From assembly GCA_000447185.1 (NCBI GenBank), contig KE647168.1:1-31368 (forward strand): a stretch of DNA of 31,368 nucleotides. The letters are read 5' to 3'. Under the pieces are notes generated by a model. That model saw only the letters and a list, made by a program, of their open reading frames with translations, ran no database searches and had not been told where the DNA came from. Source of the DNA: Vairimorpha apis BRL 01. Its lineage: Eukaryota; Microsporidia; Nosematidae. The position numbers and the translations under genes were made by a program. This document shows, one piece after another, positions 21,694 to 31,368 of this stretch; positions within the stretch are counted from its first letter, which is position 1, and each line of letters opens with the position of its first letter.

Positions 21694-24088
21694 CTATAAT
21701 TTTGATATATATTTTATTAATTAAATATTTCTTTAAAATTTTATTGTAAGTTTTAACAACTTTAATATATTTTAATATTTACAAAATTCAAAAAAAATTT
21801 GCTTGAATATAGTTAAAGATGTGATATATAAAAAGTTTAATATGAAGTTAAGTGTGTTTTTTTTTATATGTGTAAAAATGTTAAATAAAATATAATTAAA
21901 TTTTTTTATAATTAAAAAGAATTTAATAGTTTATATAAATTAAATTTTACTGTTAATTTTAAATTTTTACGTTAAATTAAATATAATATAATTAAAAAAT
22001 GGTAAATTAACAAATATTATTTATCAAAAATTAAAATTAAAACTTTGAATATTGAGAATGATAAAAAAAATTAACAAAACTACTACATATATAGGATAAA
22101 AATTATATCATAAATATAAAAAAGTTTTTTTATTTTATATAAATAATTTAATATAACATGCTCAAAAATTTCAAACTAATAATATTTTTTTGTTTTTAAA
22201 ACTTTCATAATTTATAAAGAAATTTCATAGATATTTAAATAATATAATTTTTAAGACTTAAAGTCAAGTTATATATAAAATTTTATTATTATTAATATCT
22301 AAAAAAATATTAAAATAAAACTATATTTCAGATTTTAATTTTTTAAGTTTTTAAAAATTTATAAAGATTTTATTATACAAAAAATTATTTAATATCAATA
22401 TCTATCAATTTTATGATTTTTTTATTATTTTAATAGATTTAAATTATAAATAAATAATACAATTATATTTTTTGAACTATAAAAATGATTTTATATTTCT
22501 GAATTACATATTATATTTATTTTTTAATTTATAAAATATTCAGTAGTTACTAAGATAAAATTATAAACTTTTTTTAATTTAAAAATTATTAATTTTGTTT
22601 TCAAATATTACAAATTATTGTAAAAAAATTATTACTATTTAAATTTGAAATTAAGAACAAGAATATTTTTAAAGAAGCAATAAATATGAAATTTCTTATT
22701 TATCTTTAAAATTATTTTTATTGTATTTTATAATTGCTTAAATGTTTTTTTAGGTCTAATATAACATATTTATTTTAAATGCATATATTCAAAAATATGT
22801 ATAAAAAAATCTTTATCAGTTATTTATAAACGACGTTTACATATTTTATATTATAACACACAAAATAAATTTTAATTGACTTTTTTTTTAAATTAGTACC
22901 TATTCATATAAATTCATTTTATTATTTTTTTAAAAAGAAGACAAAATTTTTTAGTTTTCTAAATAATTAATATTATTTTTATAAACTAGTATTCTTGTAT
23001 TATTTTGTTTTCATTAAAAACTGCACAAATCTTTAAAATGTTTTCTGATTTAAACTTATATGAATACAATAAAAATTAACATAAACTAAAGTACAATTTA
23101 TTGTTTTGTCATATTTATTACATCTTTTAAAAATTACCAATTTATTTTATTACTGTATGAATAAATATCATATTACATGAAATACTGTTGTATATTAAAA
23201 ACATATGTTTTTTTTATTTTTTGAATGAATAAAATTGCGTATGAATTTACAAAAGATATACAACATTAAATGTAAATTTTTTTATTATATATATTCATAC
23301 TTTAAAAAAGACTTATTCATCATTAAAATTTAACATATATCACTTTATATCATATTAAATATTTCATATAATTTTAATTTATAAATTGAATATTATGTTA
23401 TTATTTGTAATATAAAGGTTCTGATTTTAATCTAATGTTTTTTGTTTTGTTTAATATTTTTAATGAATTTTTTTATTTCATTCTATAAATTACTAAATAA
23501 AACTTAATTTGATACGTATATTTACTTATCATAAAAAATATATGTACAAAATAACAGTTAAAAGTTATTAACAAAATTTTGAAAAGTTTACATACACACT
23601 TACATTATATTTCTGTCGTAATAAAAAAAGTTTTCTTTTAGTTATTAAAATTTTTTATATTATTTTTTAAAATTTAAAAAACTTTAATCTATTTTTTTTT
23701 GATTAATCTGAATAATTAATTATTTTTTTGAAATTTAATAATAATTTTAAAGTATATTAAAATGTCAAAATCTTTTAGTATCGAAAAAAAAATTACTTTT
23801 TAAATAAAGATTATTTAATGAATCTTCTATTCTTTCTTTATTTCAAGGTTCTTATTTTTTACTCCAATCACCTATTTCATCAGTTTTCCTTGAATTTAAC
23901 TTTCATCAGCTCAATGTCGCCGATTTATTAATCTTTTTAAATTAGATATTTTGACATAATTAATACTATTGTATTAGTTATGTAAAAAAATACTAAAACA
24001 TACAATTTATATAAATCAAATAGATTTCATACATATAATATATCTACTAAAAAAATATATACACTAACAATAAAAAAATTTAATTACA
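21694..24088. other. 2.4-kb gene-free stretch
   Basis: The longest gene-free part of the window. All frames are full of stops and the sequence is low-complexity A/T. A small segment at about 23815-23935 is less A/T-biased and carries CGCCGA-like content. On the minus strand it contains two TGATGA boxes and a CTGA, but no convincing RNA fold. TAAACGACGTTTA at about 22827-22839 is a near-palindrome. No transposase fragments or tRNAs are seen. Confidence 0.5.
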
Positions 24089-24361
24089 TTATTTACTTGT
24101 AAAAATAAAGTCTAAAAAACCTAATAAAAATTGTACAAGAATATAATATGTCAAAGATATCATATAGAAAAAATATATAATTAACCCAAATGTCGAAAAT
24201 GAACTATAATATTGTATTACACCTATAATTGAAAAAAACCAAAGAAATACTTGTAATATTACACACCCACCAAATTCAGCTCCACCTCTTTCATGTAAAT
24301 TTTCATGTGAATGAGCTGCAGAAACTAATAAAATCAAACTTAGTAAAAACAGGGATCTCAT
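24089..24361 (-). CDS. small membrane protein with signal peptide, unknown function
   Basis: A 90-residue product. The N-terminus MRSLFLLSLILLVSAAHSH is a textbook signal peptide with a likely cut after AAHS. Next come a short polar stretch (HENLHERGGAEFGGC) and then two or three hydrophobic segments covering almost all the rest (CVILQVFLWFFSIIGVI; FGLIIYFFYMISLTYYILV; FLLGFLDFIF). One cysteine precedes the first membrane segment. No family is recognised. The clean signal peptide and intact frame argue for a real gene despite the short length and isolated position. It is predicted to sit in the ER, plasma or another endomembrane. No CCC precedes the start (only GACC directly before ATG). Confidence 0.6.
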   Translation of the reverse strand: MRSLFLLSLILLVSAAHSHENLHERGGAEFGGCVILQVFLWFFSIIGVIQYYSSFSTFGLIIYFFYMISLTYYILVQFLLGFLDFIFTSK

Positions 24362-25938
24362 GGTCGAATATTTTTCAGTTATTTATAGTAATTGAATAAA
24401 AATTAAAAATTTAAGAATAAGTTTTAAAATCGTAATTTTGTATTTATAAAGTTTTTATTTATTTTTTTGTAATTTAAAATAATTTAATCTATTTCTTAGA
24501 TATTAAATTATATGACGTTTAATTTATTAAAATAAAATTCAAAAAATGAAATTGATAAATATTAATTCAAATGAAATGTATAATAATTTATGAAAGAAAT
24601 TTTTATAAAAACTTTAATTTTAGATATTTTATTTTTATAAAAATCATTTATAAATAAAAAATTCAAATATGTATGATTGTAAAAAATAAAATCATAAATT
24701 CTGTCAAATATTTTTAATTTGTGATAGTAACAAATTTAAAAAATTTTTGATTAATTAAAAGAATTTAAAAAATAAAAATATTTTTTAATTATAAAGATTA
24801 TGATTACTTATTTAAATTAAATTTTAGATTCTTTGATACTTTTTATAAAAATAATGTTTAAATTATTTATTTATCAATATATATTTTTTAATTTTTTAAA
24901 TTTTAAATTTATAACTGAATTTTATTATATATTTTAATTATTTTAATTTATTATTAGAATTTTTTTATTTTAAGTTTTTATCATTGTTTTTAATTAAATT
25001 TTGCAATATTTTTTTTTGTATTTTGTAAAAATTTGCTATTATTAAATGCAAATTTATTTTTAAAATATTAATTTTGTTATTATAACTTGTATAACACATA
25101 AATCTAAATATGATTAATTTACATCAAAATAAAATATTTTAGTTTATTGAGAGAAGTTTTTAAATTTAAATTTACCATTAAAATAAGATTATATTTTTAA
25201 AAACAATCATCTAAATGATATATTAAGGATATATCCATACTTTAAAATATTTTATATTTTTTTAACTAATATTTATAAGTATTGAAATTTTTTTTTTATA
25301 TTTATAATTAAATATATATATTATTAATTTTAAAATTGGAATTAAGTTCGATTATAATTATCTTAAATTGAAAAGTTAATTCAATTTTTTTTATAATTTT
25401 AAAAAATTAAATTACAATAATCACATTTAATTAAATCAATTATAAAAATTATTTTAAAATAAAATTCTGTTTTTATGAATTATTTTTGTTTCTTAAAAAA
25501 TTAACTTATATACTATATAAAAATTAATGACATGAAAAATTTTAAATCAAAATGTTTTAAATTATAATAAGTTAAGTAATAAAAGAAAGATTTTATACTT
25601 TTTTAATTGATTTTCTATAAAAATTATTTTAAATTGATTTATATTTATCCAAAATTAAAAATAATTTAAAAAAGTTTATATTTTAACACATTTATGTTAA
25701 TTTATTTTAAAAATTAAATAAATCAAAAAAAATTTATTGTTTAAAAAAGTTATATCTTTTTAAATGTCATTAGCTATTGTTAAATTTAAGTATAAAAATT
25801 TAAATTTATAATATCGTTAATTACATTTAAAATTTATTGCATTTTTAAAAAAGTTTAAAAATATATCAAAACAAAATAGTTTTCTGATTTCTTTAATAAG
25901 ATTTTCAAACTTGTTTTGTTTTTTTATTGTTTCATTTA
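24362..25938. other. 1.6-kb non-coding stretch between divergent genes
   Basis: A/T-rich sequence without supportable ORFs or RNA genes, between the small membrane protein (-) and the gamma-glutamyltranspeptidase gene (+). I see no motif that stands out. Confidence 0.5.
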
Positions 25939-27644
25939 ATGAAAAAATTTAAAATAAAAAAAACATCCATTTATATGTTTAGGTTATTAGTATTATTTCT
26001 TCCATATTTATTATGTATTGTAGATTTAAAAAATTTATATAAAAAACATGCTGTCAGTTCTGAATTACCAGAAGCTTCAAAAATTGGTTTGAAAATATTG
26101 CAGAAAGGAGGTAACAGTGTAGATGCTGCTATTGCTACATGTTTAGCCGTTGGTGTAGTAAATGCATTTTCATCAGGTTTAGGTGGAGGAGGATTTATGT
26201 TAATAAAGAAACGTGGCTTAAATGAAAAAGCAATAATGATAGATTTTAGAGAAAAAGCTCCTATTAATTTTAAAATTGACGCAATTATTAACGATCGTGT
26301 AAAAAGTAAAAAAGGTGGTTTAGCTGTAGCCATACCATGCGAAATAAAAGGTCTATGGCATGCACATAAAAAATTTGGAAAGTTACCTTGGAAAGAATTA
26401 TTTGTAGATTCAATTCATTTGTGTGAAGGATTTAAAGTTACTAAAGAATTGGCAAAACGAATAAAAAAATTTGAAAATGAAATCTTACAAGATCCTGGGC
26501 TAAAAGAAACATATTCTGAAAATGGATTGATAAAAAAGAAGGAGATATTATAAAAAGAGAAAATCTCAAACGTACATTAATATATTTACAAAATCAACCG
26601 GAAGCTTTTTATGATAGTGAAATTACACAAAGCTTAATAGATTTTATTAATAAACAAGGAGGTGTTGCTTCAAAGGATGATTTTTTAAATAATTTTCCTG
26701 AGGAAAGAGAAGCTCTCACCGACAACTTTTATGGTTATAAAGTAACCACAACAAATCTACCTTCTTCGGGTATTATAATAATAGAAGCTCTCAAATTATT
26801 AGAAAAATTAAATTTAAAACAATTTTTTCAAAAAAATTCAATCAATACAATTTATACGCATATTCATATATTAATTGAAGTATTTAAACTTGTAATGAAA
26901 GATAGAGGCAAATTGGGCGATCCAAAATTTTTAAAACATTATCAAGAAACTTTAGAGGATATTAAAAATTTAAAACACATCGAAATATTAAAAAAGAAAA
27001 TAAAAATTGACAAAGTCCTTACTGAACAAGATTATATATCGAATAAATTTAATGTAATAGATTCAGGAACAACACACATAAATGTAATAGATTCAAATGA
27101 TTTAATTACAACAATTACAAGTACTGTAAATCTAGAATTTGGTGCTAAAATAATGGATCCTGTAACAGGAATAATTTTAAATAATCAAATGGATGATTTT
27201 TACTATCCTGATAATATCAATATATTACAAGAAGTAAGCAATGTTCCGAATTTAGCTAGAGCGAAACAAATTCCTCTTAGCTCTGCAGCACCGGTAATTT
27301 TAGAGAATAATGACGAAGCAATTATACTCGGAGCAGCTGGAGGCATTAGAATTCCTACTTCTATTATAGAAGTTATTTTTTGGTTAACATTGGGATTTAA
27401 TTTAGATGATGCTATAAATAAACCGAGGTTTCACCATCAATCTTCACCTAATGTTGTATATGTTGAAAGTTCAGAAAAGGCTAGTGTAATTAATTATCTT
27501 AAAAATCTAGGACACGTTTTAGAAGTATCAATTACAAATACAGTATTTACATCTGTTCAAGGGATTATTGTCAAAGGGTTTTCAAATAAAATAATACATG
27601 CTGTTTCAGATGTAAGAAAAGGCGGAAAATCAGCTGGTGATTAA
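25939..27644 (+). CDS. secreted gamma-glutamyltranspeptidase (one apparent frameshift)
   Basis: GGT removes the gamma-glutamyl group from glutathione outside the cell, the first step in recovering Glu, Cys and Gly. The ATG at 25939 (MKKFKIKK) precedes a hydrophobic segment FRLLVLFLPYLLC, a signal peptide or anchor. The large subunit shows HAVSSELPEASKIGLKILQ, GGNSVDAAIATCLAVGVV and SGLGGGGFM. At A6 26532-26537 the frame changes. One extra A continues it through GGVASKDDF, LPSSGIIIIEAL and MKDRGKLGDP. Autocleavage would fall before the first Thr of GTTHINVIDS (codon 27069-27071), which becomes the catalytic nucleophile. The small subunit has TSTVNLEFGAKIMDPVTG, NNQMDDF and PLSSAAPVI...GAAGG, all family hallmarks. 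The repaired length is about 568 residues, standard for the family. No CCC motif. A secreted GGT in a parasite suggests scavenging of host glutathione (inference). Confidence 0.9.
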
Positions 27645-27666
27645 ATTTTTTAAAATAAAAATTTTA

Positions 27667-27670
27667 CCCC
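27667..27670 (+). promoter_or_regulatory. CCCC start-proximal motif of eS10
   Basis: TTTTACCCC followed by five bases and the ATG at 27676. It sits only 23 bases past the GGT stop codon, so the eS10 promoter must be very compact or lie within GGT. Confidence 0.6.
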
Positions 27671-27675
27671 AATAA

Positions 27676-27975
27676 ATGTCTTTAACAATCGCTCAAAAAA
27701 TAAAAGTTTATAAACATTTTTCAGAAAAAGGAGCTTTACTGATTTTTGACAAACAACATGAATCTAATAAAATTTTGAATATTAATAATAAAAAATTGAG
27801 ATCTTTTATTCAATCTTTGAAAGATCGTGGATATGTTAAAGAATATTATGTATGGCAACAAGCGTATATATTAGCAACAAATTCCGGAATGGAATTTTTC
27901 GATGAAGAAACTAGAATACCAGATAAGTTGGATGAAGGTATAAAAATCGAAGAAATGCATCTAAAGGCAGAATAA
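27676..27975 (+). CDS. RPS10: 40S ribosomal protein eS10
   Basis: A component of the small ribosomal subunit head. The 99-residue frame matches the winged-helix S10_plectin domain. KIKVYKHFSEKGALLIFDKQH corresponds to the family IYxxLFKEGVxVxKKD, followed by LRSFIQSLKDRGYVKEYYVWQQAYILATNSGMEFF (family MQSLxSRGYVKExFAWRHxYWxLTxEGIxYL) and LDEGI. The variable Gly/Arg-rich C-terminus of other eukaryotes is replaced by a short acidic tail. The start is fixed by CCCC and by homology to the family N-terminus. It is convergent with eL32 and tightly follows GGT (31 bases between stop and start). The frame is intact. Confidence 0.92.
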   Translation: MSLTIAQKIKVYKHFSEKGALLIFDKQHESNKILNINNKKLRSFIQSLKDRGYVKEYYVWQQAYILATNSGMEFFDEETRIPDKLDEGIKIEEMHLKAE

Positions 27976-28248
27976 ACTATTTTAATTAGTAATAAAATAA
28001 TTATAAATACACTTTGTATTTTTTGCAAAATTTTAAGTTTTTTTTTAGTTAAATAAATTTTTTTAAAAACTTAATTTTTAAAATAAACTATTAATAAAAT
28101 TAAATTTATTTCTATTTTTACCATTTTTTTTAAGAAAAAAAATATTTGATGTGAGTAAAATTATTTTTTTATTCTTGTAAAATTTAAATAATAAAATTTT
28201 ATTTAATTAAAAAAATGGAAATTTAAAACTGACATTTTAAATAAAAAT

Positions 28249-28667
28249 TTATTCAGGAATAGCTTCAACAAGTCTTGCTTCTGCATTGATGACATGAATG
28301 CCTAATTCTTTGGCCCGGTTAACAATTGCAATTCTCTTTTTTGCACCGACCGAATGTGCTATTTCAGCACAATATGATCTATTTAAAGAGATAAGAGGTT
28401 CAAGATCATCTGCATTAAATATTCTGTATTTTCTTAAACCATTGGGTAATAAAAATCTTACAATATCTGGTTTTTTGTAACCTATCTTTGGCATTTTCCT
28501 TTGACCATTAAGTCCTTTTCTAACATTACTGTCGATACCTCTTGGTTTTCTCCATGATGGTTTAATTCGACAATATCTGTCAGAATGATGTCGAATAAAC
28601 TTTATTTTTTTCTAAAATTTTCTTTGATAACAACTAATGGGTTTGGAGCTGTGAATTGTTCTTCCAT
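28249..28667 (-). CDS. RPL32: 60S ribosomal protein eL32 (one apparent frameshift)
   Basis: A large-subunit ribosomal protein. The obvious open frame (28494-28249) is only the C-terminal 81 residues ([47 protein letters not shown]). The conserved N-terminal half lies directly upstream: [20 protein letters not shown] and [22 protein letters not shown] read into the same frame. The true start at 28667 ([18 protein letters not shown]) is one frame off. The two meet at the run 28605-28611 (A7 on the coding strand), and one extra A joins them into 139 residues, the normal family length. CCC lies 4 bases before the ATG at 28667, confirming that start. As an essential gene it is almost surely functional, so the break is probably an assembly error. 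Confidence 0.93.
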
Positions 28668-28671
28668 TTTA

Positions 28672-28674
28672 GGG
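28672..28674 (-). promoter_or_regulatory. CCC start-proximal motif of eL32
   Basis: On the coding strand TTACCC followed by four bases and the ATG at 28667. It supports the upstream start over the internal Met of the C-terminal fragment. Confidence 0.65.
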
Positions 28675-29254
28675 TAATAAAAATTTAGAAAAAAATACGG
28701 AAATAAGATTTTTTTTGTTAAAATAAGCTTTATTTATCGACGTTTTAGTTATTTCTTATTTAAATTTAATCTCAAAAAAAAATATTTAGAAAACTTATTA
28801 CAATTATTTTAATTATGCATTTGTATATTTGTATAAAAACAAGAATTTTAATTTTCGTAAATATTAAATTGACTAATATTTTAAAAATCTTTTTGTATTT
28901 TTTATTAAGTATGTTTTTGATTTAAAATTTAGAAATTATAAATTTAAACATATTAAAAAAATTTAGATTTTAAGTGAAATTTCATGTATTTGTAAATATA
29001 TTTAGTTATTTTTTATATAAATATAATTTTTGAAATTTATAATATTATAAGAAGACTTGATTTTTACATTTATTCAATATAATATGATATTATTAAAATA
29101 AGATTATTTTAATGTTTTTGTTAAAGATTTTAAAATATTTATTTAAATTCATAACTAAATCGACTGTTAATATTTTATTTTTACTATAATTTAAATATTA
29201 GAATGTTCTAAATGATCTTATTATAAAGTATAAAACAAGAAATTTTTTACATTT
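28675..29254. other. divergent intergenic region between eL32 and a secreted-protein gene
   Basis: About 0.58 kb of A/T-rich sequence. I see no ORF or RNA gene. No CCC block precedes the plus-strand gene. Confidence 0.5.
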
Positions 29255-30186
29255 ATGAAAGGTTTTTACTGTCTTATTTGGTTATTAATAAATGTTTCAT
29301 TATCAAAAAAACATCATAATCATAGAAAAGAAGAAAGTTGTAGCACTGATTCTGAAAGCAGTGATTCTTCAAGTTCTAGTCGTGTTATAATAAAACAAAA
29401 AAAAGCCATCAATCTGATGATGTTACACAATACATACAACTTATACAAGGAATATTATTGCAAGTCACATTAAATATTGAAAAATATTCGAGATATTATA
29501 CAGAAGATTTAAAAAATTGCTTACTTGGTGGGATATCTTCTTTAAATAAAAATTTACAGAATAGATTATTAAATGACTTTTCAAGTCTTGAAAATGAGAT
29601 ACCAAAAATAATTGAACTTTTAAACAGTGAGATATTGAGAGAAATAGAAGGTATTATAACAAATGCTAATATAGAACTTCAGGAAAATACATTAAGACTA
29701 GTAAGAACTACACTTGATTCTATAAATGCTCAATTATTAGCTATTCAAATCGCAGGAGACCCAATTACAATTAATCTAGCTGATGCGATTAGCATAGTAG
29801 ATAAAGCATTTGTGATTTTAGCAGAAGAAATTACACAATTATTTAGACGAATTACAGCATTTGAACGATCAGCAATAAATAAATTAATTGATGAAAAATT
29901 AAATAACCAAATAAGAGCACTTACTAATATAATTGAAAACTTTAAAAGAAGACTAGGTTCATATTTTAAAGATATAGAAAAGGAAACACTTTTACTCATA
30001 AAAAATAATTTAAGTCAAGCAACAAATAAATTTACATTATACATTGACGAATTGTTAAAAAAAATGGGTCAAAGTATAGTTGCCGTTCTAAGAGATTGTG
30101 GTGTTAACTTTCAAATACCAATAAATATAAGACCTAATATGCTAGTAGGATGCGGATATAAAAAAAGGCTTTATGTTAATAAATAA
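29255..30186 (+). CDS. secreted helical protein with Ser/His-rich N-terminus (one apparent frameshift)
   Basis: The first frame (29255-29473) begins with a signal peptide, MKGFYCLIWLLINVSLS. Next come a basic KKHHNHRKEES patch and an acidic serine cluster (DSESSDSSSSS). At A8 29397-29404 the frame changes. One extra A continues it as SHQSDDVTQYIQLIQGILLQ and on to 30186, giving about 310 residues. The remainder is predicted to be almost all amphipathic helix (for example ENEIPKIIELLNSEILREIE and FRRITAFERSAINKLIDEKL), with a short C-terminal part holding two cysteines (RDCGVNF, LVGCGYKKR). I recognise no domain. The helical repeat resembles apolipoprotein- or spectrin-like bundles. Secretion suggests a spore, polar tube or host-interface protein, which is inference. 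No CCC motif. Confidence 0.6.
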
Positions 30187-30218
30187 TAATACATAAATTA
30201 CTATTTTATTTACAAATT

Positions 30219-31368
30219 TTAAATTAATTTTCTCAAAATATTTTCTACTAATATTAATATATCAGAAGCACGGATATTTTTATTCCGTATTATAATTTCT
30301 AATATATCTGATTCCTCCTTAAATTTTTTTTTCAAACTTTCAGGTGTAGTATTAGAAATTTGTAAATTAGTTATTAATTCTTTCATTTTCGCATTTCGTC
30401 TTGTGGAAAAAAAATTTCGAATAAAATTATAGCTAGTGATTTACAATCTTCAATTTTATTTGAATTTTGATGAGTACACATTACACTTTCTACCTGAGGA
30501 TATTCATTGTTATAAAATCTTCCAAAAGAAACATTATGCTTGTTACAGAAAGTTTTACATCCAAAATCACCTATCCTTGGAATAAACGAATCACAACTAT
30601 CCATGAAAATATTACTAGCTTTAAGATCGTTATGACTAATGCCTAATGAATGAAGGTATATTAGTCCCAGCAAAATATATCTAAATAGCTTTAAAGAAAA
30701 AACCCTATTAGCTGAACAATCATTATCTACACTTTTATTATATAGCTCAATTGGTATTTTCCCAGTTGTTTTAAGTTCACTTTTGTAAATTAAATGTGTA
30801 GTATTTGGTTTTTTTTCGCTAAACATTCTTTCATTTCTTGCGTCTATAAAATCTCTCAAACTAAAATCACAAACTTTTGTCTTAAGATACAAATAATAAT
30901 CATCTTTAAAAGAATTTTTTTTAGAAATTATCGGTTTAAACCTCCAATTATTATTGAAATTAAAATTACTAACATCAAAAAATTTACCTTTATTCATGTC
31001 CAAAACAAGACTTTTTGATCGTTTTTTATATTTACCATCAAAATTATCAATTTTTTTTATTAATTCTTCATTATCAAGATACGGTGAGCTAAAATCTTCA
31101 TAATGCATATAATCATTCGAAATATTATTAAACAAATTGGAATCTAATTGATCGATTGGATTATTTGCTTCTTTTGATTTTCGCCTTTTTTTACCATATT
31201 TCAAATCTTTGAATTTAAATGGTCGCTTAGAGATAAAAAGAGCAGAATAATTTAAAATATTTTTATGAAAAGTTCCAGGTGGAAGAATTTCATTTGTTAC
31301 TTGATCAACGTGTTTGAAATTAAAAGGAATTTCTTTCAAAGCAAAATTTTCATTGGTGGTTTCATCAT
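30219..31368 (-). CDS. eIF2alpha-kinase-like Ser/Thr protein kinase, 5' end outside window (one apparent frameshift)
   Basis: eIF2alpha kinases (GCN2, PERK, HRI) slow translation under stress. The frame is open to the right edge. The upstream-most residues, NENFALKEIPF, are the beta3 strand with the ATP-binding Lys, so the glycine loop lies outside the window. Next come an alpha-C-like NEILPPGTFHKNIL and a long hydrophilic insert, typical of this group. Then KTKVCDFSLRDFIDARNE matches the family hinge 'MxxCxxxLxDxI'. The catalytic loop is HSLGISHNDLKASNIFMD, followed by IGDFG, and the C-lobe has EDCKSLAIILFEIFFP (family DIYSLGIILFELLYP). The catalytic motif is HND instead of HRD. The frame changes at T4 30386-30389 (A4 on the coding strand). 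One extra A carries it through KELITNLQISN and the helix ASDILILVENILRKL to 30219. It is convergent with the secreted protein, 32 bases apart. Confidence 0.72.

Noticed and set aside
25927..25938. Upstream TTG as the GGT start
   Set aside because: TTG starts are not expected in a nuclear eukaryotic gene, and the ATG at 25939 directly precedes the hydrophobic leader.
25971..26333. Minus-strand 120-codon frame within GGT
   Set aside because: It is a shadow of the GGT coding strand. The plus strand carries every GGT hallmark.
30794..31018. Plus-strand 74-codon frame within the kinase gene
   Set aside because: It is antisense to a kinase domain with clear motifs and has no protein-like features of its own.
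31337..31339. TTG at 31339 as the kinase start
   Set aside because: The frame stays open to the window edge, and the residues before it (NENFA) belong to the kinase beta3 strand, so the true start is outside.

Overview
The window is nuclear DNA of a microsporidian. It is very A+T rich (well over three quarters by eye) and carries short, intron-free versions of eukaryotic genes: a one-domain ZPR1, a core-only TBP, a 99-residue eS10 and a shortened RNA polymerase I large subunit. The best single clue is a short CCC or CCCC block, often in a TTACCC context, 0 to 9 bases upstream of the start codon of eight ORFs. CCC-like and GGG-like start-proximal motifs are known from microsporidia. Gene density is low (about 17 protein genes and one tRNA in 31.4 kb, with gene-free stretches up to 2.4 kb), so this is one of the expanded AT-rich genomes and not a compact Encephalitozoon-like one. 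I cannot name the species.

Layout. 1-6.5 kb: ZPR1 (+), an Nha1-type Na+/H+ antiporter (+), a tiny ORF (-), TBP (-), a Gid2/Rmd5-like RING protein (+), then a gene-poor kilobase holding an unexplained lower-A+T island. 6.5-8.5 kb: tRNA-Arg(UCG) (-), elongin C (-) and a large secreted Ser/Thr-rich protein with a lysine-rich tail (+). 9.4-17 kb: a saccharopine-dehydrogenase-like oxidoreductase (+), a MITE-like element with 37-bp inverted repeats flanked by TA, and the RNA polymerase I largest subunit (+). 17-25 kb: a secreted Asn/Asp-rich protein (+), an E(z)/EZH2-type SET methyltransferase (-) and two small membrane proteins (-) in long non-coding tracts. 25.9-31.4 kb: a secreted gamma-glutamyltranspeptidase (+), ribosomal proteins eS10 (+) and eL32 (-), a secreted helical protein (+), and an eIF2alpha-kinase-like protein kinase (-) running off the right edge.

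Together the genes cover transcription (TBP, Pol I), translation (eS10, eL32, tRNA-Arg, eIF2alpha kinase), protein turnover (Gid2/Rmd5, elongin C), chromatin silencing (E(z)-like), host-facing secreted proteins, and two functions at the cell boundary (Nha1 antiporter, secreted GGT). They are not arranged as an operon or an obvious system.

The most striking pattern is that eight genes, including essential ones (Pol I, eL32), are broken by frame changes. Twelve of thirteen are cured by adding one base to an A or T run of 4 to 8. The likeliest cause is homopolymer undercalling in the assembly. Transcriptional slippage at poly(A) is the interesting alternative. I annotate these genes across their full spans.
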